DNA of 64,000 nt from Bryum argenteum (taxonomy: Eukaryota > Streptophyta > Bryopsida > Bryales > Bryaceae), in NCBI GenBank assembly GCA_037043015.1, contig CM073321.1, positions 36,606,420-36,670,419 of the forward strand, given 5' to 3'. How positions within the stretch are numbered: position 1 is the first letter of the stretch; every line of letters starts with the position of its first letter. Positions 44,419 to 56,589 of this stretch are shown one piece after another. The translations under genes were made by a program, and so were the position numbers. The notes beneath the pieces are model-generated. The model had not been told where the DNA came from. It worked only from the letters and a program-made list of their open reading frames with translations, and searched no databases.

Positions 44419-47400
44419 TAGCATGCCCAAATAAACTAGGGATGTCAGGCTACTCCTCTCCACCGTCAAACCGCTCAATACTTTGTTTGATGATGTCGAT
44501 TTGACGCTCCGATAATGAAATAATCGGACGCCGACAGCCAAGTTTTGCACTTGATCTCCATGACGTAAAAATAGCATCAGCATGAAGCCATTCCGGAATG
44601 TGAGTGTCTTCAACTTTCCATTTGAAAGTCTTCTTCGTATCCCAACCAGCATAGGTTTCCTGAACAACACTATTTTTTTATGCAGGTTGAAAATATTGCA
44701 TTTGAATACAGCCTGGATAATTGTGATCAACATCGAAATCAGTTAAAGCCCTAGCAATCTTGAAAGGACAAGCATCCCCATCAGCTGGACGTAGGGCTAC
44801 AAAATATTCAGCAAAAACATCTCGACCAACACGAAACGACTCCCTTGGTCTATCACACAACCGTCCGATAAAGTGCGGATCACGCCCATATTTCTCTCGC
44901 AATTCGCCAGAATTTAAGAATTCTCGTGTCGCAGGTACTCGAGTTAAAGGCCAACACCCGTTCTACAAAAATGAAGACACTTCTATAGGCTCAACCAACG
45001 CAAGCTTCACAGCTCGCTAATAGCGAATAACAAATTCATGACGCCGATCAAATTCTCCAGATATGTCCTCCGCACATGAAGTCTCCCACATCTTAATAAA
45101 CCCTCCAATGCCTTTTACAATGTCATCAGGGATCTTCATGGGAGTAGGCGCCAAAGGTTTAATCTCACTTGTAGGTAACAATGGCTTTCTTGTATTTTGG
45201 TCCTCTTTCCACAATTTTATACCTCCATGAGTAGAAGGTAACCACTCATTGTCTGAGCATAACATCTTATACTGCATCATGGGCCATCCATTGTCATGCT
45301 TGTAAAACTTGAATTGCTGGCCCTCCGAATGCCCAACTAGAATTTCATCGCTAGAACCAATGTAGTCTTTGATATAACCCTTGAAGTCAGGTATTTCCTC
45401 TATCAAATGAGGAATAACCGGCGAAGACTCTGCGTCCATAAATGACTTCATCAACTGAGGAAGTGTGAGAAAGTCATTCTCTTTGAGATTCATGCTCCAA
45501 CGTCCGAAGAGGGCGTCAATATCTTTGTGGGTATGTCCAAGTAACAAGAAGTTGACATGTACTTCACGAAACACACCCATGTGTATCAGAAGAGACCAAA
45601 AGCAAAACATAAATCTATTCTTCTTGTCAGAAGCTGTGTTGTCTAGTTGCACATGCAGGACAGGAGGTAGAGGCTCCGCCACCCCACAAACTTCACTTTC
45701 ACGTAGAAGAGAGTTCAAACCCTTCTTTTCCAAACAATATAGCTTCAAATAAAGGCAGCGACCCCGAATTTGCGAATAATGATTTCGAATACGAGATCGG
45801 AACACCTTCTAGATCTCGTAAAAGCTTTAATATTGATCCAACAGTGTGATTGCAATCACTTGGATAAATATTGAGCCCATAATGAGCATACCGGACATCG
45901 CTATGCCTGTGCGCAATCATGCCAGTCACAGCAATTGGAAGCTTCATCAATGCATCATTTGCCTTCGTTTTATGTGAAAATATAGGGCACGTAGTCTTTG
46001 CATGATCCATTTTGTCATGTATTATACAAAGTACATCTCTAGGCCTCTGAATAGAAAGAGAATGATTTGAATAATAATACTCACGATGCGTTTCTTGATG
46101 ATGCAAATGCTCCTCTAGCTTCTTGATCCACATATTCTCTTCACATGAATCAAGTACCATAGACTTGATCATTGTCTCCATCCTGTCACAAGTTGAGCAA
46201 CGAACAAAGTTGTCCCCCGGCGCCTTCTTTGAATACTCAGAAAAGTTTGACCTCCTAATCTTGCTAAGTGTGCTCTTAGAAATGGACTTCAAGCCCAACC
46301 TCTCATTGATGTCATTAATCCCGGGTATGGCATCCTTCCATCTGAAGGACGACGGCAAGGACCGAGAGACAACCTTCTCACCAGATGTCAACATCTTCGT
46401 CCTATGAGGCATATGATCAGCAGCATTGTCAATGAATGTCTTCAGAGTGGCTACAGCTTGCTTAACATGCAATCGTGGTTACTTCTGACCAACATTGCCA
46501 TGGTGGCGAGCACCTAGTCCAGCTGCAGCTTCTGCCTTCCTCCTGTAAAATGTTGAAGTCGGAACTTCACTTATATGTTGCCATGCACGCGCGCAAACGT
46601 CGATGCCTTCAGTGTTTACCATCATTGTGCCGTCTGGTGCCTGATGAAAACAATCATGAACATCTTTCTTGAAATGGGACTTAAATCTAAAACCCGACGC
46701 CTCGTACATCTGCTTTCGGAGAGCCATAATTTTGTCTCAAGGGAAGGGTTGGCAACAATTCTTACTGCAACAAATCTTGCTTGCAACCAAGTTCACTGAA
46801 TCTAACGTCAGCAGCTCCTCTTCTCTCTTGGTCCTTAAGCATCGTGAGTTCCGATGTCCCAACTCATACGGTCTCACCCCCTTTCTCTTTGGATGATCGC
46901 GGGTATAAACAGCGACGTTAAATTGATCAACTCGTAAATGATCAAGTAGTGACCAACCCTCATGGATAGCATGGCTAAGCTTCCAACTCCTAGTTCCATA
47001 TATGGTCTCAGCAGGTACGAAGTCGAAATTCAAGCACTTCACGATCTGCACAACTACCTGATCTTCACATACGGGCACGTCATTACTCTCTAACATTCTT
47101 TCAGCGTCCAGAGTCTGACAAATGCCTTCACCTACAACGTCTCCAGTATCGTTGAGAAGTGTCACAAATTTCGTAATCCATTTACTTCTCGGCAGTCCAG
47201 GGCAATCTTTTAAATGGTTCGGAAGGACAAGCTCGGAAGGGACATCCAAGTCCTATGACACCACAAACAAAGACGAATTAGTACGAATGGATAAACTCAA
47301 GACAAAAATATATTAAGCAAAATTAGTAAATCCAATACCTTAGAAAAAAGACGGTGAAAATCTCCGTCGCCATCGAATTCACTCAATTCCATGATTACCT

Positions 47401-47491
47401 GAATGCCAGCAATAAACAGACAATCATGAGAAATCACTGGTAAATTTATATACCTGCATTCAAAAATGTGTATGACCATTGAGAATGTATG

Positions 47492-48078
47492 GCCATTCAG
47501 CTCGACTCGAGCTAAATGGGCATGAAGATAACTGTCCATCACTCACCCCGAAGCAAGTGTATAAAGAAGACCATTTAGCTCGACTCGAGCTAAATGGTCA
47601 TCCAACTTCAAGAGCTTTGAGGTGAGCGTGATGGACAATTACATTGATGACCATTTAGCTCGACTCGAGCTAAATGGGCATCAAGATAACTGTCCATCAC
47701 TCACCCCGAAGCAAGTGTGTAAAGAAGACCATTTAGCTCGAGTCGAGCTAAATGGTCATCCAACTTCAAGAGCTTCGAGGTGAGCGTGATGGACAATTAC
47801 ATTGATGACCATTTAGCTCGACTTGAGCTAAATGGGCATCAAGATAACTGTCCATCACTCACCCCGAAGCATTTCTAAAAGGAAGACCATTTAGCTCGAC
47901 TCGAGCTAAATGATCCTCCTACAATCATCTCCCAAAAAAAATCAAATAATATTTAGGTGGATGACCATTTAACTCGAGTCGAGCTAAATGCTCTTCCTAT
48001 GAATCATCAAGTACACGACTTCGTGAACTCGAAGCATTTTGATGTGGATGCCCATTTAGCTCGACTCGAGCTAAATGA
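47492..48078. repeat. Regularly spaced palindrome array 1 (8 copies)
   Basis: Eight copies of the palindrome (arm ATTTAGCTCGA, central G or C, inverted arm, usually CC and GG flanks) start at 47492, 47571, 47651, 47729, 47809, 47887, 47965 and 48051, a spacing of 78-80 bp except the last (86). The centre base is C in six and G in two on the plus strand. The array lies inside the predicted leader intron of the DUF7869-type gene. Spacers between the first copies are themselves duplicated with a 158-bp period. Confidence 0.95.
47531..47870 (+). repeat. 158-bp tandem repeat carrying two palindromes per unit
   Basis: The phrase ACTGTCCATCACTCACCCCG occurs at 47531, 47689 and 47847, exactly 158 bp apart. 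Each full unit includes two palindromes and the spacer GTCATCCAACTTCAAGAGCT. The later copies (47965, 48051) have unrelated spacers. Confidence 0.9.
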
Positions 48079-48454
48079 GCTTGTCCATATCTTATGCATT
48101 CGTGATAAAAAACTGTCTCGATATTCATGCACAGTAATTTGTGAGAATGATTCTTGGGAACTGTGCACAAGTAAAATAGTATATTTGCCTCGATTTCCGT
48201 GCACACCAACTCCGACGAAATCCACTTTGCCATCAGGAATGCACCACGATGAAGGCAACATATGACCAATCAACAACAAATTCTTGTTACATATTGAAAT
48301 TGAGGTTATTAATCGAACTCACCCTCACGCCGTGCCCGACAGCTGCAATACTTCAGCAAAGGCCCTGGGCATCCTCAAAAGCAGCACGCGCATGAACTCC
48401 AGAGCTACTAAGAGTCCAAACCCTAATCAGAATTTACTAAACCGGAAGCACAAA

Positions 48455-48800
48455 TGGGAAATGGAGTATAGGTGGAACGTAGTATAGTGAGACGAAGGGC
48501 AGAGGTGCGGAGGGTCGGAGGAGCAAAGGAGCGGAGCAGCAGAGGAGCGGAGGAGCGGGATAGTGGGCAATGAGAAAAAAGAGCAAGCAACACCAAGCGG
48601 GAAGAGAAATGGCGCCAGAAAAGAGTTTGAACTGGACAGAGAAAGGGCGCCAAAAAAGGCCAGTAACGGTCAGAGAATTTTGAGTAAAAGCGATGTGGTT
48701 GGGAACTTTGGGGGGTACGGGAACTTCACGAGGAACGGAGACATCTTGGGAACTTTGGGAGGAACAAGGACATCTTGGGGGAGTAATAATCATTTGAAGT
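48455..48800. other. Purine-rich putative promoter region
   Basis: Contains GGAGCGGAGGAGC-type purine repeats (48500-48565) and GGAACTTTGGGGGG/GGAACTTTGGGAGG repeats (48700-48765). It is upstream of the presumed first exon of the minus-strand DUF7869-type gene. A weak TATA-like CTATACTAC lies near 48480. No gene on the plus strand. Confidence 0.4.
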
Positions 48801-50859
48801 TAAGTCACCGAGAAATCCGGAATAATTCTAAAAATAGAAATTACATTATTGTAATAAAAAAAATCGGATTCGCGAGAAAAATGGATAACCCAAACTCAAA
48901 TTAACAAAATAATCACATATTAGGCACTAGAATGTTAACCCCTAAATGCGCCAAATGTCGAAAAACGACATCTTGGATGGAAGGCAGAACTTTGAATAGC
49001 CATATCTTCTTCATCCAAGGTCCGTTTTGGATGAAATCACTTGGGTTATGCTCCAAATCAAGTCTAGTTTGTATTGTAAAATTTGCAATAAAGTATGATT
49101 TAATGGAATGCACTTCAGTGAAGACAACTCTTCTATTTTATTGGAACTCCAAGCATGGAGCATGTATTATCATTGCAAGCCAATTATGTGAAATTAAAAA
49201 TAGTTTTTCATGAATTGCTTTTTCATGGTCATGATCTTAAGATGATTCTTAACTTTATAGTGACAAGTTTACTGATCATAATGATTTTGCTATTTGATTT
49301 GCAATGATGTTTTGTCAACATAAAAAGTAACAAAATGGATGATATTTGAGGAGCTATATCTCCTTCATCTACCGTTGGATTTCAACTTAATTTTTTGGGA
49401 TGGCCTATAATTAGAGTCTAGTCTGAGTGATAGAAACCTTAACTAGATCTAAGATGTTTTGAAGATAAGGCATGAAATTTAGTGCAAAGGTTCTAGTTTT
49501 CGACTATTTTTCCTTTGTAAAATTTACGGTGGTTTTTACCAAGGCATTCATTTACATGGCATTTATTTGAGCCAAGAATTTTGAAAAACTAGTTTTTTTG
49601 GCGAGTTAATGTACAGCGAGTTAAGGTATTATTAGTAAAGAAATTAGTCAAGTTTACATCAAACCATAAAACCGTAATGAAAAACTCTAAACCCTAGATC
49701 ATAACTAACTTAACTTTTGATATTTTAAAAATCGATAACTTTAATAGTAAAACTTTTACCATTGTTGCAAACATTTTTTATTACAATTCATCCGACTAGA
49801 CAAAGAGAAAAAGAAACTTCTAGTTGTTAAAGAGATAGTGTCATTTGTTATTTGAACCTTTACAACATTACCTTAAATAGAGTATAGAGAGAAAAACATG
49901 AAAATATTTAATTACATGAAACTTATACTTAATAAATGTTCAGAGGGAAAACAAATTGTTCTCGTTGTGTACCTTGGATTCATATAGTCTTGAATGATTT
50001 AGTTTTACTTTATACTAAACTAAGTACGCAGAACTTCGAAGAGTTTCATAGAGCTGTGATAGAGTAGGAAATGGAGAGTAGAATTATAGAGTAATTATGT
50101 GAATCTATTTGCTTTACTTCCATATTTCAATCCTAACAATTGTTAGGTTTATTTTGGTGAATTAGCATGTGAAATGGTGAACGCTTTTAACATTTGCTAA
50201 GCCTTTATGTCTAGCGTTTATGCTTAATTTATCAAAATCGACAATTGATGTGAAGTATTGTAAGATTCGTATTTACTAAAGTACGTGTAATATTAAAAGA
50301 TTAATACTTTGTACATTAAAACAGTTATAGTAATAAAATATTGAATTTATTTAAATGTCATTCTATAAGATTATTTTCTACTTAATTAGGTGTGGATTAT
50401 ATATTAAGTATGATATTCAATTATGTTGAATGTGATATTCTACAAATGGATTTTATAAACATAATATTCAATATATTTATGTGAGATACTATTTTATAAG
50501 TATTTAGACAGTAAATAAGGTGAGGAATTAAAAGTTTATTACTTACTTTTTCAAGTGTATTATTTCCATATATGATATTTAAAGTATTAAATTACTGGTT
50601 TAGAATCAAGTCTTGTTAACATTCAGTGAGTAAATATATTTTGCAGATTTAGTATTCTATGTGTGATATTCAAACGTAATAATATTTAGTTTTACTTCAA
50701 TTCTTATGCTAAGGTGATTTTTATATTATGGTATTCTAAACCTATTTTCAAAAATTTAGAATGTATCCGCATTTACGCTTTCTTCCATTAAGTTGCTATC
50801 TAGCTTCTATCTTTACTTTTCAATCCTAGATCTTTAACTTCAAAAATAATTAACCTTTA

Positions 50860-50985
50860 ATCCTGGACCCTTAACCCTATAACCAAAACCTTAATTCCTA
50901 ATCTCTATAGCCTAAATTCTATATAGTAAACCCTATACTAAACCCTTAACCCTATACACTTAACCTTGAATCATAACTACTACAC
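50860..50985 (-). repeat. Degenerate interstitial telomere-like repeats (CCCTAAA-type)
   Basis: Repeated AACCCTA, AACCCTTAACCCTATA and AAACCCTATACTAAACCC words, a scrambled CCCTAAA pattern on the plus strand. Confidence 0.5.
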
Positions 50986-51524
50986 TGTAAAATATTTTAA
51001 ACTTGGTAGTTACTTTGAATTCCAATCCGTAATTATGGAAAAATATCGAAAAACACAAATTTTAGAATTCGCCCGTAGAACACTAGATAATTTTTGAGAT
51101 TACAGGTATTTTAAAGTTAAAGGTATTTTTTAGTATTACATAAACTTTTTTAAGAATATAAAAAATAAATTGTTTTAAAAATAAGAATAAAAACCATATG
51201 TAAATAAATAACTTAGACAATGCTTAAATAAAAAGTTATTATTTATTAAACTAGGTTAAAATTATTATGAAGTAAGGCTTTTAGCAATTCATCCTTATGA
51301 TTGAAGTTATATACTATTTCTGAACATAATTGTTATTTCTACAACTAACACAAAACACGTGACATTACACGTAAGTATGCATTAGGCATATATATGGCCT
51401 CTCAAATTAAGGAATGGTGCGGCGGCCAATAAACTTGTATTATGTTTTAAAATTATATTATTTTATATTATATTATATTATACGAAAAGGTGACCGAGAT
51501 GCTACTAGCAACGTTTTGATTACA

Positions 51525-51683
51525 GAGACTCGAGAAGCATTTTCGCAAGTTTTGAAGGTTAGGAAGAAACAACATGAAGATGAATGTGACTTGAGTCGTT
51601 TACTTGAACGCTTAGAAGACATCGATCAATGTGATCGATTGATTTCACGTAGATTGAAATTGACTGATTGTGACTGTCTCTAA
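51525..51683 (+). CDS. Possible orphan 3' exon
   Basis: After an acceptor-like TTTTGATTACAG the sequence reads ETREAFSQVLKVRKKQHEDE and continues as a charged helical segment to TAA 51681, with clearly higher GC than its surroundings. No other exon was found within several kb. It may be a gene fragment captured in AT-rich DNA. Confidence 0.3.
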   Translation, partial: ETREAFSQVLKVRKKQHEDECDLSRLLERLEDIDQCDRLISRRLKLTDCDCL

Positions 51684-54670
51684 AATGGTGTATCTCTTAT
51701 ATTGATTCCAGTTTATTCTATAACCTTGAACGTCTACAGGATCACTGTCTTGGGAATTTGAAGTCATGGCTCAATTTTTTGTGTTTTTAATTTTTTTTCA
51801 GGGGGAATACTATGAGTTCTTCAAAGGGCCGATTCACATTACAGCAAAAATGCAAGAAGTTTTACGATTTTATAGTTTATTAAACTATATCAAACCAAAT
51901 TTATTATTGTAATATATTAAACTATATTAATTTTTATTTAATATACTAATATGTTTTATTTTACTATATTATACTATATGAAAATATATTTTTTAAAGTA
52001 TATTAACTATTACCAAATATGCTATTATATGCTATTTTACTATATTAAAGTATATTAAAATAATAATTATTATATCATATCATGTTAAGTTATGTAATAT
52101 TATACTATTATACTCTAGATTTTTACTATTATACATAGAATAATCTATTGTACTTTGCACTTTTTTATAATATTTGGTATCTATCAATTCTAGTAGTTGA
52201 ATGTGAATTTTTATTATGTTTCGTTTCATTAGGATATTTCCCTGCTAAATGAGGAAATGTAGATTTGCAATCATGTGCATTCTTCATACATAAATTAAAT
52301 GCAATTTGAATTGAGCATTTTTACTTTTTCTCTTTTCTTCCTACCAATATGCTTATTGCATACAAAATTACCTAATGTAGGTGAAATAAATTAAAGTTTA
52401 ACCCTTTTCAATTAGATAATTACGTTGCAATAATAAAACTTGTCCTAACTTTCAAATCAAACATCAAAGAGAACCATTTTAAACAAACAGTGAAGGAAAT
52501 TAGTGAAGAATCTGAGCACGGACTGTAATCTCAATCCAATATGTCAGATGTGAAGACTTAAAACGAGGGAGATTGATAACGTTATGAGCATACCAACCTA
52601 CGCAGGTAGGATTGATCTTTGTAGGATTGATCTACTTGATTCCGCTCCTTGCTTGGTTCCTCCGTTGAATCAATCTGTTAATTGCTACTGTAGAATGTCT
52701 GCAAATGACACAAGTTGAGTGTCGTCCTTCAAGACAAGTTGAGTGTCGTCCCTCCTATTTTTTTCAAGGAATGTAAGCAATCGAGATTGAAGAGGATGTA
52801 GTTGAAGCGCAAGGGATTCTTCTTGCTTGATTCAAATTTTACAATGTCGCCCGTCACATTGAGCGTCAAAGTTTCCTTGTGAATTATGATCAACACGAAT
52901 GAAAATATAAATAATACAAACTTAATTGTTTAAACTTTCGTTTTATTCATTAATTTTGATAAAATCATAAAATTAGATTCCTAACATTCAGTTTAGATCT
53001 CAAATAAATATTTGAGTGGTACTAGTTTGTACTAGAGGATCACAAGTGTCAAGTTAGTACTTGCGGGTTTCAAAATTGTAATGGCGGGTCACAAGTTCGT
53101 ACTTCTAGTTTTAAGTTTGCATTAAAGGATTCCAAATTTGTATTTAGGCTTGAAAACAATAATAGTAAAGGAGTCTTTTGTATTTTATTTTTAAACAATC
53201 ATAAATAATCGGATCCAAAGTGAATTTCTTTAGACTTCAGTTCAATGCACTAATTTAAATAAAATGATAAAATTAGATTTTTGAATTCAATTGGGATCTC
53301 AAGTTAGTTCTTGAATGTCTCTAGTTTGCCTTTGAAAGCAGTAATCCGGCACAGACCTGTATATAGTAAGATTATCAATCTATAATATATTCATCTTTAT
53401 CATAATTGGAAACTTGCTGAATGAGGTAGGCAATGATTGTAATTGATACTGTTTATAACGTTTATGGTGACAAATTCATACATGCGATATTTTGAGTATA
53501 TTTAGACGCTTTAGGATTAATCGACTTGTTCGGTTTGAATTAAAATTGCTTATATCTCTCATATTTACATAAGTTTAAGGTTAAACGTCATGTACAAAAC
53601 TAAGTCTCATAACATGAATACCATAATTCTTATGATGAATGCACTCTTATAGGATCAAATTCACCAAATCAGTTACCAAAATTATGCATGCAAGTAGGTA
53701 ACTTGGAATCCTACTTGAAATAAAATATGCCATAAATTTTTGAGGTAACGAACTCCAACTTGCCCTTGGCACCATTTGCACTATCTATCCCGTGCATAAA
53801 ATTTGAACGTTATGATCTCACAAATGGAGAAGATCCAACGGTTGAAATTTTCAATAGCAGATCAAAATCAAGTAAGGTACAAGATCTTACGGTTGGATTT
53901 CTCAAATTTGTAAAAAATTTTGATGAAGATGGCTGGGAGTGAACGGGACTCAAAACAAGCAGTTTTGAGACTTCTTGCTCCCAAAACATCAAGTAAATTT
54001 AGGATTTAATAAGTTACTCCTACGTATCGACTGATGATCAAGTCATTAATCATCAGCAATTTTCCATTGAATTTGACAATTGATTGATTATCAACATCAC
54101 TATGAAGTGTAAATTCGCGAGCGACTGGGAGCTCACTTGCAAAAGAGATAATTGTAGACAAAATTTGAATTTGAATCAACATATAATGCACTTGAATTCT
54201 CATTTTCCTTCTACACATAGTTGTTTTTAGCATATGATACTTTTAACATGTTAATAAATGATTTTATTTTGGTATTTTAGAAATGATAATATCCTCTTTA
54301 TTCAAACTTAAGAGGGATAATGTCAATGATGATAGGTACATTCGTTACTCTTATACAATATTTGTTGGATTACTTCATTTTTTTAAGGTTCTTATAAGGT
54401 AATACAAGTACAACAATCTTATTCTCGTATTTTATTTCTTTACATTTCACTTATTATTCAAAGTTTGAATGTATTAAAACTTTTGCAAAAAACTCATAGC
54501 ATATAAAGTCGATTTTTTCACAAGTTATACAAGTTATAAATATCACCATCATTTTTATAGGATTTTTTTTAAGATTTAAAAATATCTTTATTCACCTTAT
54601 TTTGATTTTCCTTCCAATTGATCAAAGTTTTAACCATACAAATAAATTAAAGTAGTTGAATTGTGAAAAC

Positions 54671-54690
54671 AAAAAAAAAAAAAAAAAAAG
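54671..54690 (+). repeat. Poly(A) tract
   Basis: About 19 adenines at the border between the AT-rich desert and a GC-rich island. Confidence 0.85.
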
Positions 54691-54847
54691 TTTTGGAAAA
54701 GCAAACGAGCAACGCGGGCAGCCCGGGCACCCCAAGGAGGTCGGCTAAGCCCGGGCAGCCTAGGCAGCCCAAGCAGCACCCGAAGGCGGCGGACGGGCTG
54801 GATATAGGGCGGGAGCGGCGTCCTGCCGACAACTCTTTCCGCCACCC

Positions 54848-55100
54848 GAAACCCCGCGCAGCTCCCGCCCGTCGTCGCGCTGCTATTGTTCGTGTTCATC
54901 GCTACTGTTGATGTTGTTCCTGCTCAGCGCCTAACTCTCGCGCTCATTCGCTCCTCCTTCGTAGAAACCCCGCGCAGCTCCCGCTTGTCGTCGTGCTGCT
55001 GGTGTTCGTGTTCATCGCTGTTGATGTTGTTCCTGCTCAGCGCCTAACTCCCGCGCCTGACTCATTTGCGCCTGTTCCTGCTCAGCGCCTAACTCATTCG
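54848..55100 (+). repeat. 116-bp tandem duplication in a GC-rich island
   Basis: GAAACCCCGCGCAGCTCCCG at 54848 recurs at 54964, with the following CGTGTTCATCGCT and GTTCCTGCTCAGCGCCTAAC also repeated; the last phrase occurs a third time at 55074. This island is the likely promoter and first exon of the gene downstream. Confidence 0.8.
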
Positions 55101-55424
55101 CGCCTGCTGCGCTATTCTTGCTTTCTCGCTCTGGGCGTCTTCGTCCTCGTTTCCTGCTCGTTCTCGTTTCATGTTCGCTGATTTAGGGCGCTGCCGCATC
55201 CTCATCGCATTCTTCCACGACCTTCCAGCGCAGATTGTAAGTTCATGATTCTGAATTTTAGGTTTTACATTGAGGTTGCGCTTTTGGAGCTTGTTCTGTA
55301 CATTGCAGGGCACAATGTTTTAGAATTTTGCTCGCAGTATAATGGCCTTCACGCAAATTTGTGTTCTTCGCTTCGAAATTTGTGTTTTTCTGCTAAAATG
55401 GGCTCATTTCAACTTTCAGCTCAT

Positions 55425-55515
55425 TTAGCTCGATGCCCATTTAGCTTGATGCCCATTTAGCTCGATGCCCATTTAGCTCGGTGCCCATTTTGCTGGATGC
55501 CCATTTAACTAGATT
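55425..55515 (+). repeat. 16-bp tandem repeat of palindrome half-sites
   Basis: Six consecutive units of GCCCATTTAGCTCGAT with small changes. Each is one arm of the nearby palindrome without its inverted partner. Confidence 0.9.
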
Positions 55516-55543
55516 AAATATTATAATTCTCCGGGACAACCCA

Positions 55544-56589
55544 AGCCCATTTAGCTCGAGTCGAGCTAAATGGTCCCGCACCTCGTTTCAGGGCAAGCCC
55601 ATTTAACTCGACTCGAGCTAAATAGACTCAATACTCTGGTTGAGGTCAAGCCTATTTAGCTCGAGTCGAGCCAAATGGGCTTGAACTGGAGCCAAGTAGT
55701 AAACCCATTTAGCTCGAGTCGAGCTAAATGGGCTTCAATTGGAGCCAAGAAGTAAGTCCATTTAGCTCAACTCGAGCTAAATGGGCTTGACCTCAACCAG
55801 TGTATTGAAAACATTTAGCTCGAGTCGAGCTAAATGGGCTTCAACTGGAGCCAAGAAGTAAGTCTATTTAGCTCGAGTCGAGCTAAATGAGCTTGAGCTG
55901 AAACCAAGTAGCAAGTCCATTTAGCTCAACTGGAGCTAAATGGGCTTCACCTCAAAACGAGGTTCGCGACCATTTAGCTCGAGTCGAGCTAAATGGGATT
56001 GAACTGGAGCCAAGTAGTGAGCCCATTTAGTTCAACTCGAGCTAAATGGTCTCAAACCTTGATTGGGGTCAGGCCCATTTAGCTCGAGTCGAGCTAAATC
56101 GACTTACTACTTGGCTCCAGTCCAAGCCCATTTAGCTCGACTCGAGCTAAATGGTTGCAAACTTTGTTTTGAGGTCAAGCCTATTTAGCTCGAGTCAAGC
56201 TAAATGGGCTCACTACTTGGCTCGAGTTCAAGCCCATTTAGCTCGACTCGAGCTAAATAGTCGCAAACCTCGTTTTGTAGTCAAACCCATTTAGCTTGAG
56301 TCGAGCTAAATGGACTTGCTACTTGGTTTTAGGTCAAGCCCATTTAGCTCGACTCGAGCTAAATGTCTCGAACCTCGTTTGAGGTCAGGCCCATTTAGCT
56401 CGAGTCGAGCTATTTGGACTTACTACTCCGCTCCAGTTCGTAACCATTTAGCTCGAGTCGAGCTAAATGGTCTCGAACCTCGTTTTGAGGTCAAGTCCAT
56501 TTAGCTCAAGTCGAGCTAAATGAGCTTGTAAGAGTGCGCAAGGAATAGGAATACTGCTTAAGCCCATTTAGCTCAAGTCGAGCTAAATG
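55544..56589. repeat. Palindrome array 2 (20 copies)
   Basis: Twenty full palindromes of the same family as array 1, from 55544 to 56589, mean spacing about 54 bp. Arms vary by one or two bases (for example CTCAA for CTCGA). Spacers recycle two phrases, GAACTGGAGCCAAGTAGT (or its complement) and CCTCGTTTTGAGGTCA. The centre base on the plus strand is G in 13 and C in 7. The array lies between a donor-like ATTGTAAGTTC (about 55233) and an acceptor TGAATGACAG (56690), so it probably occupies the leader intron of the gene starting at 56693. Confidence 0.95.

Larger units (their letters stand above)
44450..48450 (-). pseudogene. DUF7869-type gene, spliced, with several in-frame stops
   Basis: Proposed structure on minus: a non-coding first exon ending at a GTGAGT donor (48322-48317), a long leader intron holding palindrome array 1, exon 2 (47398-47339) with the ATG at 47392 (MELSEFDGDGDFHRLFSK), an 86-bp intron, then exon 3 from 47252 (DLDVPSELVLPNHL). 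Exon 3 stays in one frame to about 45800 apart from TGA 46737-46739 and TAA 46479-46481. A one-base shift near 45800 leads to the frame ending at TAG 44450, with further stops at 45017, 44963 and 44678. Diagnostic words are CCSKNCCQ then IMALRKQMYEAS, VLHVQLDNTASDKKNRFMF, and VNFLLLGHTHKDIDALFGRW. The last two are the core of the DUF7869 family, which I associate with multicopy transposon-like genes. Catalytic activity is not established for the family. Dead copy. Confidence 0.65.
48801..54660. other. AT-rich gene desert
   Basis: Almost 6 kb of AT-rich DNA without a convincing gene. It holds a telomere-like patch (50860-50985), one short coding-like stretch (51525-51683), and a GATCCAACGGTT/AACCGTAAGATC-type inverted pair near 53830-53900 (AGATCCAACGG and CTTACGGTTGGAT). 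Nothing else was recognised. Confidence 0.6.

Noticed and set aside
47492..48078. CRISPR array
   Set aside because: The repeat is a near-perfect 23-29 bp palindrome, several spacers are duplicates, the setting is eukaryotic and there are no cas genes.
48801..54660. A hidden multi-exon gene in the AT-rich desert
   Set aside because: Apart from one short coding-like stretch at 51525-51683 there is no run of coding texture or paired splice sites that I could support.
54630..54911. Ala/Pro/Arg-rich frames in the GC island
   Set aside because: They overlap a poly(A) tract and GCAGCCCGGGCA-type repeats. The island looks like promoter and leader DNA.
55425..56504. Frames containing repeated HLARVELNG or FSSSRAK strings as a repeat-protein gene
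   Set aside because: They are translations of the palindrome itself on either strand and stop between copies. The region is better explained as an intronic repeat array.
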